Origin: Pseudomonadales bacterium
GTDB taxonomy: Bacteria; Pseudomonadota; Gammaproteobacteria; Pseudomonadales; Azotimanducaceae
Direction: 5' to 3'
NCBI GenBank assembly: GCA_022827905.1
Contig: JAJEIQ010000045.1
Location: 1 to 64,000, forward strand
Length of the DNA: 64,000 bases
The position numbers were made by a program, and so were the translations under genes. Under the pieces are notes generated by a model. That model saw only the letters and a list, made by a program, of their open reading frames with translations. It did not search any database and was not told the DNA's origin. Each line of letters begins with the position of its first letter. The stretch's first letter is position 1. Shown in pieces: positions 19,002 through 30,100 of the stretch.

Positions 19002-22000
19002 TCACCGCCCGTCCGGCGACAGGTTGGTCAGGTGGCCGGTGGGGCTGCGCAGCAGGCTCTGGACCAGCACGCCGGGCTCCGTATCCACCGACAGCCGCCA
19101 CTTGCCCGTGCCGTCGCCCAAGGGCAGCAGCAACCAGTGGTAGTATTCCCGTTCCTCGTCAGCCGGAATGAGGTCCGGGTTCTCGACGTAGTACGGTTTA
19201 AGGGTGCCCGCCTCCAGCTCGGCCGCGTCCAGCTCCACCACGCCGCCCGCCCGGAGGGTGAACAGCAGGGCCCCCCGGTGCGGCGGCGCGCCCCCGGTGT
19301 CGTCGGTGCCCACCACCGACACGCCGGCGTCCCGCCCCGTCGGGTTCACCAGCCGCAGCACGCTCACCTGGCCCGTGTTGCTGCCCGGGTTGAACGTCGC
19401 CACCAAGCGCCGACCGTCCCGGACCGCCACCGTGTCGTGCACGCTGGTCAGGAACCCGTCATCGGTGCGCACGTAGGCCAGAACCCCGATGTCCAGTGCG
19501 CTGCGCAACTCCAGCCGCCAGTCGCCCTCGCCGGGGCCCGCGCTGCCCTCCAGGCCCTTGCCGGCCGCGCCGAACTCCAGGTCCTCGGAGTTGAAGTGCG
19601 CCGCCCCGCTGGCGCCGATGGACAGCTCCAACGGGCCGTGCTCGACTCCCGCCTCGTCGAACGCCGCAACCCCCACCGTGCCCGCCGCGTCCGAGCGGTT
19701 GACCACCCGAACGAACCCCTGCCGCCCCAACGGGTCCGACGCGGCCGGGAACAGCGCCACGTGGTGCGTTCCGCCCGCGTCCGGCACCACCGGGCCCGAC
19801 GACAGGTTCGTCAGGTGGCCGGTCGCCGTGCTTTCCAGCAGGCCCATCACCGCCACCGGGGCATCCGACTCCACCGCAAGCCGCCACTTGCCCTCGCCGT
19901 CGCCGAGCGAGCCGTCCAGCTCCGGGCCGCCGGCCTCCAGCTGCACCGCGTCGAACTCGCGGGCACCGCCCGCCGGGACCGTGAACCGCACCGGCCCGCC
20001 CGGCGACGCCCCGGCGTCGTCAATCCCGCGCACGGCGACCGCCGCCGGGGATGGGCCCCGGTTGACCACCCGCAGGCGGCTCAGCTGGCGCGGGTTGCTG
20101 GCCGGGTTGAAGGTCGCGACCCGGTGGACGCCCCCGGACCACGGGGCGGTGGCGTTCATGCCGGTCACGAACCCGTCCCGGGTGCGCACGTAGGCCAGCG
20201 CGTCGATGTCCAGGTCGCTTTCGAACTCCAGCCGCCAGTCGCCGGTGCCGAAGCCCACCCCATCCGCCAAGCCCTTCCCCGGGTTCCCCTCCTCCAGGTC
20301 GCCGGAGTTGAAGTTCACCGCGCCGTACGGGCGCAGCCGCAGCGTCACCGGCTCCCGGCGCGCACCCTCGCCGTCCACCGCCGTGATGCGCACATCCCCC
20401 GCCGTTCCCGACCGGTTCAGCACCCGCGCGAACCCCTCGCGCCCGGCGTGGGCGCCCGACAGGAACAGCGGCGCCGAGGGGCGGTCGTCCGCCACCGTCA
20501 CCGTGAAGCGCCGGGTCATCGTCTCCCCGTCCGGCGCCGTGGCCGTCACCGTCACCTCCGTGGCCCCGGCGCCGTGGGGCGTGACCGTCAGCGTCCGGCC
20601 GTCGATGCCCGCCGCCGCGACGCCCTCGTCGTCCGCCGCCGCCGCGTAGTCCGCCGCGCCGCCGAGGAAGTAGGCGAAGACCGACGGCAGGTCGAAGGTC
20701 CGGGGCTCGCCGCCCCGCCCCAGGGCCACGTCCGGGAACCCGTGCAGAACCAGCGGCGGTCCCGGCGCGACCCGGAAGCCCGAGTAGCCGTACCGCTCGG
20801 TGACCGTGAACGACAGCCCGCCCGCACCGCCGCCCCGGCCGGCATCCGACACATGCCCGTCCTCGCCCCGCCAGCGCACCCGGCCGGTGCGGACCGTCAC
20901 CGGGCCGCTGCCGTCCGGCGTGGCCGTGACCGGGCCGCTGCGGGACTCGCCGGACCGAATCCTAGGCGAAGGCTCCCCCAGGGAGCCGCCAGTGGCGGAA
21001 AGCTCGGCGGCCATGCGGAAGGGCGCCTCGGGGACGGCCTCCAAGACGAGCCGCATTGGCACGCCATCGGTGGGGTCCGGCGGCGGCAGCGGAACGGGGA
21101 CGGGCGAGAACGTGAAGGGCTCACCGGGGTTGCCCTCCAATTGCAGCCCGGAAAGATGCAGTCCGCGAAAGGTGCCGGGCGCGATTTCCCGAATGCGGTT
21201 CTTGGATAAGTCAAGCGCCTGAAGGTTCGGCAAGTCGCTAAAGGCGCGGGGATCGACCGAGGTGACCCCCGAATCGAACATGTAGAGGAACGCGAGCTGG
21301 TCGAGGCCGGCGAACGCGCCCGGGCGCACCGGGCCGAGGGGGTTCCCGTCAAGCACCAGCTTCGACAACGACCCCAGGCCCTCGAACAGGTTGGGGGGGA
21401 GGTTGCGCAGGCGGTTGTTCATGATCCACAGATGGCGTAGTTCGGGCATTCCCGCAAACGCGCCGGACTCCGGCGTCGCCAGCCTGTTGTCGATCAAATT
21501 CAGAAGCGACAGGCTCTCCAGTCCGTCCAGGAGGCCGGGCTGCACCTCGGCCAGCCGATTGTTTTGCAGGCTCAAACGCTCCAGCTTCGGCAGCCCCTTG
21601 AACACGCCCGTCGGCAGCGAGGCCAAGCGGTTACCGCTCAAGCTAAAGTAAAGCAGTTCGGGCAGGCCGTCGAAAGCGCCGGGCGCGACCGATTCAAGCC
21701 CGGTCCCCGCGATGATCAGACTGTTCAGCTTGCCCATGCCCTCGAAAACCCCGCGGTCAAGTGGATTCAGGGCAGTGAATAGAAGACTCAGCTCCCGTGC
21801 GTTGGGCAGCCCGCGAAACGCTCCGGGCTCCAACGTCAGCGGCCCGCCTCGGGAAAGCTCCACTTCCAATGTCTCCAGCTTGGGCAGCCCCTCAAACGCG
21901 CCCGCCTCAAGCCGGGTCAGACGGTGGACATTGATAACCAGCCGCCTGAGACCCGGCAATCCCCGGAACGCCCCCGGCTCGATCTCCGCCGGGGCCGCCG

Positions 22001-24113
22001 TCTCGGGCTTCCACGAAAGCTTCGCGCCGATCCCTAGGCGGCGAAGGCCGTTCATGCCAAAAAAGAGCTCCGGCAGCATGCGTTCAATGGAGTGCAGCTT
22101 GAGGTCCGCCAAGCCGGTCAACCCGTCGAAATCCCCCGGCCGGGCCTCGGACCCGTCAATCCCACGTTCACGTTGCAAGTGATTGTCATACAGGGTGCGG
22201 ACGCCCGCTAGGTACTCGGCGTCGAAGTTCAACTCCTCGCAGGGGGTGTACTCGTCAAAGAACGGATGCACCCGCTCCCGGTCCGGATGGTCGCGCTCCA
22301 ACGGCCAACGAACCGTGTCCGAACGCTCGCAAACGGGCGTCACCGGCCGCGAGCCGGCCTGCGGGCGTGCGTGCACCTGCCCGGCCACCAGGAGTTCCAC
22401 CGGCCGCCGGAAGGCATCGTTGGCGCCCACCCGGTACTCGATGTCCGCACTCCCCGTCCCCGCTCCGGGCGACACCGACGCCACCCACTCGCCGCCCGCC
22501 GCCGTCCAGGGGCAGCCCGGCTGGGTCTCCACCCGCACATGGTGGGTTCCGCCGGAGGCCGGCAAGCCGCCCTGGTCCCCCTGCAACTCGTAAGTGCAGG
22601 CCTCGGCATCCGCGCCTGAGCGCACGTTGGCCAGCGTTCCGCGCAGCTGGTTCAGGTGGCGGGCGGCGTCCGCCGGGCCGTCGGGTTCCGTTGAGGGCTC
22701 GTCGCCGGGCACCCCCAGCCGGATGGACGGATCATCCGGATGGACGCGGTCGGGGTTGGAGAACGTCAGCACATGGCCAAGGTAGCTAGTGGAGCCCAGC
22801 CCCGTCGCCATGACCGTCCCCAGCCAGTAGGGATCGGACTTCGAGCCGTCGCTCCATGTGTGAACATATTGGTAGCGGTACCCGTGGCTGTAGGGGAACA
22901 TCCCGTTGCCCCGGTCGAGGTGGCGGCTGTGCATCAGACCCATGCTGTGGCCAAGCTCGTGGGCGACGAAGGTGCCGTCGCCGGAGTGGGCGACCGAGAA
23001 GCCCAGCCGTTCCAAGGCTTCCGCCGTCACGTCGGGGACGGACCAGGCGACGCCGCCAACGGGAAAGCGCCCAAGCAGCTCATGAACCTCGCCGCCTAGG
23101 TGCAGGTGCACAAGGTCCGCCGCATGCCGGTCGCGCAGCGCGTGGACCTCGTCCATGTGGCCGTCGTCCCGCCCGGTGAGATGCTCGATCGCGGCGTTCC
23201 AGAGATCGAAACCCGCCCGCCCCTGGTCGCGAAGCCTCATTTCGTGGAAGTGGTCGTACTCTACCTCCTCGGCGGCGGCAAGCCGGACCCGCAGATCCAC
23301 GCCGCTCGCCGCGTAGGCCTCGTTCGCCGTGGCGAGGTCCAGGTCGATCAGGGCCAGCATCCGCGCGTAGCCGCCCTCGATCTCGCGCACGAAGGACGGG
23401 TAAACCACCAGCACGTCAACGACGTCGCCGTCGTCCGCGGCGGCGGACTTGGGCGCCAGCTTGACGGCCGCGGCGGCGGGCACGAAGCGGAACTGCCCTA
23501 CTGACGAGCCATGCCCTGGCCGATGGGAAGTCCGAGCATGGCCGTCCAGCCCGGCGTCGGCGCCCGGGAACTCCCTCAGCCCGCACCGCAGCGGGTCCGG
23601 CGCCATCCGCTCCACCGTCTGCACGCCCCCGGCCGTGTGGATCGCGTAGTTCGCCTCCGGGGTGTACACGCGCCCCATGGTGACGCCGTCGTTGACCACC
23701 AGCACCGCGCGCCCGAAGGGCACGCCCTCCAGCGGCCCGCTCAGCGTGTAGCCCGACGCGGTGGGCGCGCTGCGCTCAAGCGACGCCGTGAATTCGACGT
23801 CCGTGAACAGGTTCAGGCGCAGCCTGCCAGTCCGCCCCGACGCCACTTCCTCCCGCAGCGCGGCCAAGCCCCCACGGTCCACCCGTGCGATGCGGCGGAG
23901 TTCCCCGGCCTCCGACGCCGCAACTACGTCCGACGAGGGAGCCGAAGCCGGCCCCTTGCCTTCGGTCGTGAACAGCGCGACCGCGTCAGCCTCGGCAAGC
24001 GCCGCCGAAGCCGTGAACAACGCCCCGCCCGCCAACGCCAGAAGCCCTCGGCGGGACGTCCGCCATACCCGTTGAACGCCTGCATCCTTCCCCGCTGCGC
24101 CCCGAACCGTCAC
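19002..24113 (-). CDS. Large exported metzincin protease with leucine-rich repeats
   Basis: About 1703 residues from a GTG start whose GTGA overlaps the upstream gene's stop by 4 bp; an ATG at 24134 is possible but less economical. A signal with RTSRRGLLALAGG, close to the twin-arginine pattern, opens the protein. A zinc-protease domain (about 225-500) carries HELGHSMGLMH near residue 380, matching the metzincin HExxHxxGxxH, followed by a candidate Met-turn (TVMATG) and an FSNP segment seen in reprolysin-like enzymes. Then come a dozen or so leucine-rich repeats (about 665-995), an Ig-like stretch (about 1115-1213) and a tail of two A-B repeat pairs (1214-1436, 1437-1703) with NFNS-DLE and LAYVRT-DGF / GKWRL-GHLTNLS landmarks. 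Probably secreted or surface-bound; substrate unknown. Confidence 0.82.
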   Translation of the reverse strand: MTVRGAAGKDAGVQRVWRTSRRGLLALAGGALFTASAALAEADAVALFTTEGKGPASAPSSDVVAASEAGELRRIARVDRGGLAALREEVASGRTGRLRLNLFTDVEFTASLERSAPTASGYTLSGPLEGVPFGRAVLVVNDGVTMGRVYTPEANYAIHTAGGVQTVERMAPDPLRCGLREFPGADAGLDGHARTSHRPGHGSSVGQFRFVPAAAAVKLAPKSAAADDGDVVDVLVVYPSFVREIEGGYARMLALIDLDLATANEAYAASGVDLRVRLAAAEEVEYDHFHEMRLRDQGRAGFDLWNAAIEHLTGRDDGHMDEVHALRDRHAADLVHLHLGGEVHELLGRFPVGGVAWSVPDVTAEALERLGFSVAHSGDGTFVAHELGHSMGLMHSRHLDRGNGMFPYSHGYRYQYVHTWSDGSKSDPYWLGTVMATGLGSTSYLGHVLTFSNPDRVHPDDPSIRLGVPGDEPSTEPDGPADAARHLNQLRGTLANVRSGADAEACTYELQGDQGGLPASGGTHHVRVETQPGCPWTAAGGEWVASVSPGAGTGSADIEYRVGANDAFRRPVELLVAGQVHARPQAGSRPVTPVCERSDTVRWPLERDHPDRERVHPFFDEYTPCEELNFDAEYLAGVRTLYDNHLQRERGIDGSEARPGDFDGLTGLADLKLHSIERMLPELFFGMNGLRRLGIGAKLSWKPETAAPAEIEPGAFRGLPGLRRLVINVHRLTRLEAGAFEGLPKLETLEVELSRGGPLTLEPGAFRGLPNARELSLLFTALNPLDRGVFEGMGKLNSLIIAGTGLESVAPGAFDGLPELLYFSLSGNRLASLPTGVFKGLPKLERLSLQNNRLAEVQPGLLDGLESLSLLNLIDNRLATPESGAFAGMPELRHLWIMNNRLRNLPPNLFEGLGSLSKLVLDGNPLGPVRPGAFAGLDQLAFLYMFDSGVTSVDPRAFSDLPNLQALDLSKNRIREIAPGTFRGLHLSGLQLEGNPGEPFTFSPVPVPLPPPDPTDGVPMRLVLEAVPEAPFRMAAELSATGGSLGEPSPRIRSGESRSGPVTATPDGSGPVTVRTGRVRWRGEDGHVSDAGRGGGAGGLSFTVTERYGYSGFRVAPGPPLVLHGFPDVALGRGGEPRTFDLPSVFAYFLGGAADYAAAADDEGVAAAGIDGRTLTVTPHGAGATEVTVTATAPDGETMTRRFTVTVADDRPSAPLFLSGAHAGREGFARVLNRSGTAGDVRITAVDGEGARREPVTLRLRPYGAVNFNSGDLEEGNPGKGLADGVGFGTGDWRLEFESDLDIDALAYVRTRDGFVTGMNATAPWSGGVHRVATFNPASNPRQLSRLRVVNRGPSPAAVAVRGIDDAGASPGGPVRFTVPAGGAREFDAVQLEAGGPELDGSLGDGEGKWRLAVESDAPVAVMGLLESTATGHLTNLSSGPVVPDAGGTHHVALFPAASDPLGRQGFVRVVNRSDAAGTVGVAAFDEAGVEHGPLELSIGASGAAHFNSEDLEFGAAGKGLEGSAGPGEGDWRLELRSALDIGVLAYVRTDDGFLTSVHDTVAVRDGRRLVATFNPGSNTGQVSVLRLVNPTGRDAGVSVVGTDDTGGAPPHRGALLFTLRAGGVVELDAAELEAGTLKPYYVENPDLIPADEEREYYHWLLLPLGDGTGKWRLSVDTEPGVLVQSLLRSPTGHLTNLSPDGR

Positions 24114-27100
24114 TTGACCACCACCGGCAGCCACAGCTCACCTTCTTCCGTCACCATCACTGCGTGCGTCTCGCCGATCCCCACGCCCGCCACCCGAACC
24201 ACCGGGGAGGACACGCCGACCGCCACGACCTTGGCGTCCTCCGAGCGGGCCGTCACCGCGCCGTCCCCGCCCCAGACGAAGTGCGCCTCGCCGCCCAGCG
24301 GCACCTCGAAGGCCGGCGAGCCTCCGCCCTCGCTGCGAGCGGCGTCGCTGGCCGAGCTGCTGGATGAGGGGAATTGGACCGTGGCCTCGGCGGTGTCCTT
24401 CTTGTCCTCGTCGTGCTTGTTCCGGTCGGTGACCGTGACCTTGACCTTCTTGGTGCCTGTGGTGTTGGGAGGCCACACGTAGTAGGCCGAGGCTCCGGCC
24501 GGCTTTTCCGACCACTGGAATACGTAGGGCGGTATCCCGCCCGTCGCGGAGGCGGTCACAGTCGCGAAGTAGAACGATATGGTGCCTCCGAAGGGCGCCA
24601 CCGAATGAAAGTACTCCGCATCGTAGGCGCCGTTCTCGCCGCCCGCGTCGGCCTCAAGGGTAGGGGAGAATAGCGGGCTTAGCGTGACGTCTGTTGTCAC
24701 GTCGAAGCTGCAGGTCGCCGTGGAGCAGTTAACCGCGTTTTCCCCTTCCGTGACGCCCCACGGGACGTCGCCGACCCGGTAGCCCGCGTTGGGGCCTGCG
24801 GTGAGGCCGTTGACCTGATTTCCCGTGCCTGTGTACGTCTTCTCGCACACCTTCCCCGGGCAGTCGAAGCCGTCCCCGGTCGCCTTGCCCTTGGTCGGCA
24901 CGGGATCGATCTTCACCGTGTACTTCGGAGGGGTGCAGGTGTTGCTGTCCTTGTCCCAACCGCCGTCGTCGCAGGTGTAGGAGCAGGTGCCCGTGTAGTC
25001 CTTCGCGCAGGTTCCCGACGTCCCGTCATGAACCGTGTCCGACAGCATGCAGCCGTCCTCCGTTCCTTTGGCGCAACCAGCGTGGCAGCTGTCCGAGTCC
25101 GCCGTGGGCCCGCTGAACGCCCCGTCCACGCACGTGTAGTCCGCGGAGCCGGTCGCCAGGTCCGTCGTGCCGCTTGTGTAGGTGCTGTCCGTCGCCGTGC
25201 GGCCCGACCCATGCGGCGTGAGGGTGAGCGCCACGGAGCACTTGTCCGCCCCGTCGCTCCAGTGAACCGTCGAAAGCGTGCACTCCCGCCCGCAGGAGGC
25301 GCCCGGCTGCTCCGTCCACGTCCCGTACTCGCACTTGAACGTTGCGGTCCCACGCGTCGAGCCCGCTCCATCCGCCGCGGTTCTGCTGTTCCCGTGCGCA
25401 TCCTTGGTCAAGCTGCCGGAGCAGGTGTCGTCGTCCACGGTCCAGGACACCGAGGCTGCGGCGCACTCCGCCTCGCAGCTGTTGCTGACCTCATCCCAGG
25501 TTCCGTTGTTGCAGGTGTAGGAGCAGGAGCCCGGGCCCTTCGCACAGGTTCCCGACTCTTCGTCGTGGACCGTGTCCGACAGCTGGCAGCCGTCGATCGC
25601 CTTCCCGGCGCAGCCACGTTGGCAGCTTTGCGAGGACGGCCCCGTCCAGGAGCCGTCCTCGCAGGCGTAGCGGGCCGTGCCCGTGTCCCGGTAGGTGTCG
25701 TCCTCCGCCAGGTTGCTCCAGCCGCTCGGCAGCGTGTCGAGCCGCGCGCTGCACTCGGCCGGCCCCACCTGCCAAGTGTGGGTGGCGGCCCGGCACTCCC
25801 GCTCGCAGGTGCTGCCCGACTGCTCCAGCCAGTCCCCGTCGGAGCACCGGTAGCTGGCGGAGCCCCGCGCCGAGCCCGCATTGTCGCTGGCCGTCCGCGT
25901 GTCGCCATGGACCCCGCCCGCCAACGTGTCCGAGCAGCTGTCGTCCCCCACCGTCCAAGTCTCGGCGCTCGTGGGGCAGCGGGCGTTGCACTGGCCGCTC
26001 TCGCGAGTCCAGGCGCCGTTGTCGCAGGAGTGGGAGCAGCTTCCGGTCGAGTCGGCGTCGCACGTCCCCGAACTGCCGCCGTGCGCCGTTTTGGCCAGTT
26101 CGCAGTGGGAGCGGGTCTGCGCGGCGCACTCCAGCCCGCAGACGCTCCCGGCCTGCTCCGTCCAGGCGCCGTCGTCGCACTTGAACGAGGCCGAGCCCGT
26201 GGCGGGCCCGCCGCCGTCGCTCGCCGCGCGCGTCTGGCCGCTGGCCGCCCCCGTCAACGGGCCCGTGCAGGCGTTGCCGAGGACGCTCCAGTCCCGGCTG
26301 CCGGCGTCGCAGCCGTCCTTGGCCTTGGCGCAGGCGCGCGAGTTGGCGCCCCCGCCGGTGCCGTCGCAGCGCCACCGGTGGTGGCTGTCGGTGTCGCCGA
26401 CCGCGGCCGTGTTCAGGCCACCCGCAGCGCAGGCGTCCACCGCGGTCTCGTCGCACTGGCCGTCCACCGCGATGGACGCGAACGCGACGCTCACCGCGCG
26501 GTCGGCGTCCAGGGTCAGGGAGCAGTCGGTTGAGGCCTCGGCCGCGCAGGCGCCGCCCCAGGCGTCGAACCGGTGGCCCGCGCCCGGGCTCGCGCTCAAG
26601 GCGACCTTCGTGCCGTCCGCCACGGTCTCGGCGCAGTCGCTGCCGCAGTCGATCACCGTCGCGGTCCCCACCTTGCCCACCACCTTGCCGTGGGCCGGCG
26701 CCGTCACCGTCAGCGTGCGCGCCGCGACGAACTTGGCGCCGACCGTGCCGTCGGCGTTCAGCGTGAGCGCGCAGTCCGCCGTGCCGGAGCAGGCGCCCGT
26801 CCAGCCGTCGAACAGGTGCCCCGTGTCCGCGGTCGCGGACAGGGTCACCAGGGTTCCGCCCGGCAGGGACGCGCCGCAGTCCGTCCGGCTCCCGGAGCCG
26901 CAGTCGATGACCGTCTTTTGGGCATCGCCGCTGCCGGTCGTGCCGGTGACGTGGCCGTTCGACGGGGCGGCCACCGTCAGCTTCGGGTCCGCGTCCACGA
27001 TGCGCACGGCCGTTCCAGTGACCGTGATGGCGTTCCCGTCGGTTGCCGTGCCGCTGACGGCGACGGTCTCCGGGCCTTCCCGCGCCGAGTCCGCCACCGG

Positions 27101-30100
27101 CGTCAGCGTGAACGACCCGTCCGCGCTGCGTGCCTCCCCGGGGATGCCGATCGTGAAGTCCTTGACCGCCGTGAAGTCGTCATCGACCGTGGCCGTGCCG
27201 CCCGCGACCGACACGGTGACCGTCTTGGCCGCCTTGGTCACGCTGGACCCGGTGAGCGTCGCCGTCACCGTGACCTGCGCCGCGCCGCCGTCCTCCGGGA
27301 CGCTGGCCGGGGCGGCCGAGAGGACCGCCTGCGGACGCCACTCGATGCCGATCCACTCCGTCGATTCGCCGGTCCGTCCGGCGAGGCTGTGGGTGGCCCG
27401 GAAGCCGAACGTCCGCATCCCCGGCGCCGACGAGGACGCCGTGCGGGTCGCCGCCACGCCGCTGGCCAGCGCGATGCCGTCCGCCAGCACCGTGACCGTC
27501 CCGTCGCCGCCGCGCTCCAGCCAGGCGCCTTGGAGCGTCCCGCCCCCGGCGGCCTCGGCCCGCCCGCTGAGCGTCACGGCCACCGCCGCGTTGCCGTCCG
27601 CGATCTCCGGCTTGAGGGCGTCCGCCGTCAGGGACACCGCCGGGAGCGTGTTTCCCTCGGCGGATGCGGACCACCCGCTTGTCCCTTCGTCGCTGCCCGC
27701 CCGCACCCGGACCTCGTGGGCCGTGCCGGAGGCCAGGCCGCCGAGGGTGGCGGATGTCTTCGTGCCGGCAACTTGGGCGTCGGTCCAGTCCACCTCGCCG
27801 GACGCCCGGTGGTGCAGGTCGTAGCCAGTGATCGCCGGCCCCGTGTTGTCCGGTTCGGCCCATGCGGCCGCAAGCGTCGTGGCCGTCGCCGTCAGCACCG
27901 GCGCGGCGGGCGCTGACGGCGGCTCCGCCACGTCGGTGACGTTGACCGTGACCGCGATGGTGGCGTCAACCGCCGGGTCGGCCGCGCCCGAAGCGTCCTT
28001 GCCGTCGCCCACCTCCACCGTGACGGCGTAGCTTGCCACCGCGCCCTCGAAGTCCAGCTCCGCGCCGGCCCCCACCTTGATTTGCCCCGAGGCCCGGTCC
28101 ACGGTGAACAGCGCCGCGTGGACGCCCGACAGGCTGTAGGCCAGCGCGTCCCCTTCCGGGTCGCTCGCCGCGACGGGCGCCCCCACTGCCGTGCCCGGCG
28201 CCGCGTTCTCCGCCACCGCGCGGACCGCCGCGGCGCCCGCGTCGAAGGCCGGCGCGCCGTTGCCGGACTCGTCGTCGATGATGGCCACCACCAGGGACGC
28301 CGGCGCCTCCAGGAGCACGCCGGCGGGCAGCGTCCCGAAGCCGAGGGTGACCTTCTCGCCGACGGCGTCCGCGTCCTGCAGCGCCACGAACGTGAACGTC
28401 TGCTCCGCCGTGCCCAGGCCGAAGGCCGCCGCCCCGTTGCCGTCCAGCCCGTCGAGCCGGAACGCCGTGGCGTCGCCCGCGGTCGTCACCGGCGCCGTCA
28501 CCGCCCGGTCGGCAGCGCTGTCCAGCCGCGCCGTCACCAGCAGCGACTCGCCCTCCCGCACCGTCGCGGCCGCCGCGCCGTAGGACGCCCGCAGCTGCTT
28601 GCGCGGCTCGACCTTGGCCGCCCGCGACCACTCGCCCATGCCGAGCGCGTTCCCCGCACGCACCCGAACCTTCCTCGCCAGCGCATCGATCGACGCCTCC
28701 GCCGCGCAGGCGCCCATGGCGCAGCCCGCGTAGGGATGCGACTTCCAGCGGCTCGAACCCTCGACCCGGTAGCCCACGTCGTAGTCCGTGATGGGCGAGC
28801 CGCCGTCGTCGGGCGCCTTCCACGCCACCTCGACGGCCTGGCCGATCAGGTGGGCGGACGGCGCCTCCACCCGGTCCGGCGCGCCCCAGGTGCGGCCGCG
28901 GCCCGGCGCCGACCACTTGCCGGGATGGGCGGCCCCGTCCATGCGGTTCACCGCCCGCACCTGCACCTCGTGCCAAGTGCCTGCGGCCAGCCCGGAAATC
29001 GAGCGCGTCATCGACTTGGCCTCCCGCGCCGTCGCCCGCGCGTCCGCCGCCGCCGTCCAGGCGCCGCCGTCGGGACGGTGGCGGTGCTGGTACTCCGCGA
29101 TTGGATGGACGGCGCCGTTCCCGTCCGTCCAGGCCACCCGCGTCCAAGTCACGTCCAGACGGGAGCCGCCGTCCGCTGAATGCGGCGCCACCGACGGGGC
29201 GCCCATGCGCGGCGGCAGCCGCACGTCCAGCCCGGTGCGGCCCTTGCCCTCCGGCGACCACGGCCCCTTGTCGCCGCCCGCGGTGACCGCGCGCACGGCC
29301 ACCACGTAGGCGGTGTCCGGCACGAGGCCGGTGACCGTCGCCGCCGTGCCCGACGCCGCGATCTCCGTCCAGCCGTTCTCGACCCCTTCGACGTCCGGGT
29401 CCTCCCGGTAGCGCACCCGGTACCCGGCCACCGCCGCGCCGCAGGCCGGCGCCCGCCAGGACGCATCCAGGCTCGACGACGAGCGCGCGCCGGCCGGCGT
29501 CGCCACCGACGGCGCCGCCATCGGGCAGCCGCCGTCCGCCGTGACCGCGTAGGCGCTGCCCGACTCCGGGCCGTCGCCCGCCGCGTTGCGCGCGTAAACC
29601 CGAAGCTCGTGGCGCGTGCCGGCGTTGAGGCCCGTGACCGCGGTCGCCGTGCCCGGCTGCGGCTCCGCCTCGGTCCAGGCGGACGGCGGGTCCGTCACCT
29701 CCCGGTGGCGGACCACGTAGCCCTCCACCGGCGGCGTGGCGGCGACCGCGTCCCAGCGCGCGTCCAGGCCGTGGGCCGCGTTGCCGGGGGAGGGCGCCGC
29801 GGCCAGCCCCTTCGGCGCCCGCGGCGTCTCCCAGGCCTCGGTGATGCGCAGGGTCGCCACGGCCGGGGCGCGGAGCTGCACCGCCTTCGTGCCCCAGGTC
29901 ACTTGGCTGACGGTGAAGGTCACCGTCTCCTCGCCCTCGTCGTCGCTGTCCGCGAGCGCCGTCACCGTCACCCGGCTCGACGCCTCAAGGTGCGCGTCGT
30001 TCGCCCTGACCGTCAGCCGCTTCCACCCGGACGCGCCGGTCAGCTTGTAGTCGTGCGACGCGCCCCGCGTCGCCGTGCCGCCGATGTCCGGCACCATCGA

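Noticed and set aside
18901-19143. Short plus-strand frame between fic and the LRR gene
   Set aside because: Mostly antisense to the LRR gene's 3' end; the unique first part has no recognisable homology. A transposase remnant was considered but not supported.
18891-21209. 772-codon open frame antisense to the metzincin/LRR gene
   Set aside because: Low-complexity Arg/Pro/Ala composition and no motif; shadow of the real gene.
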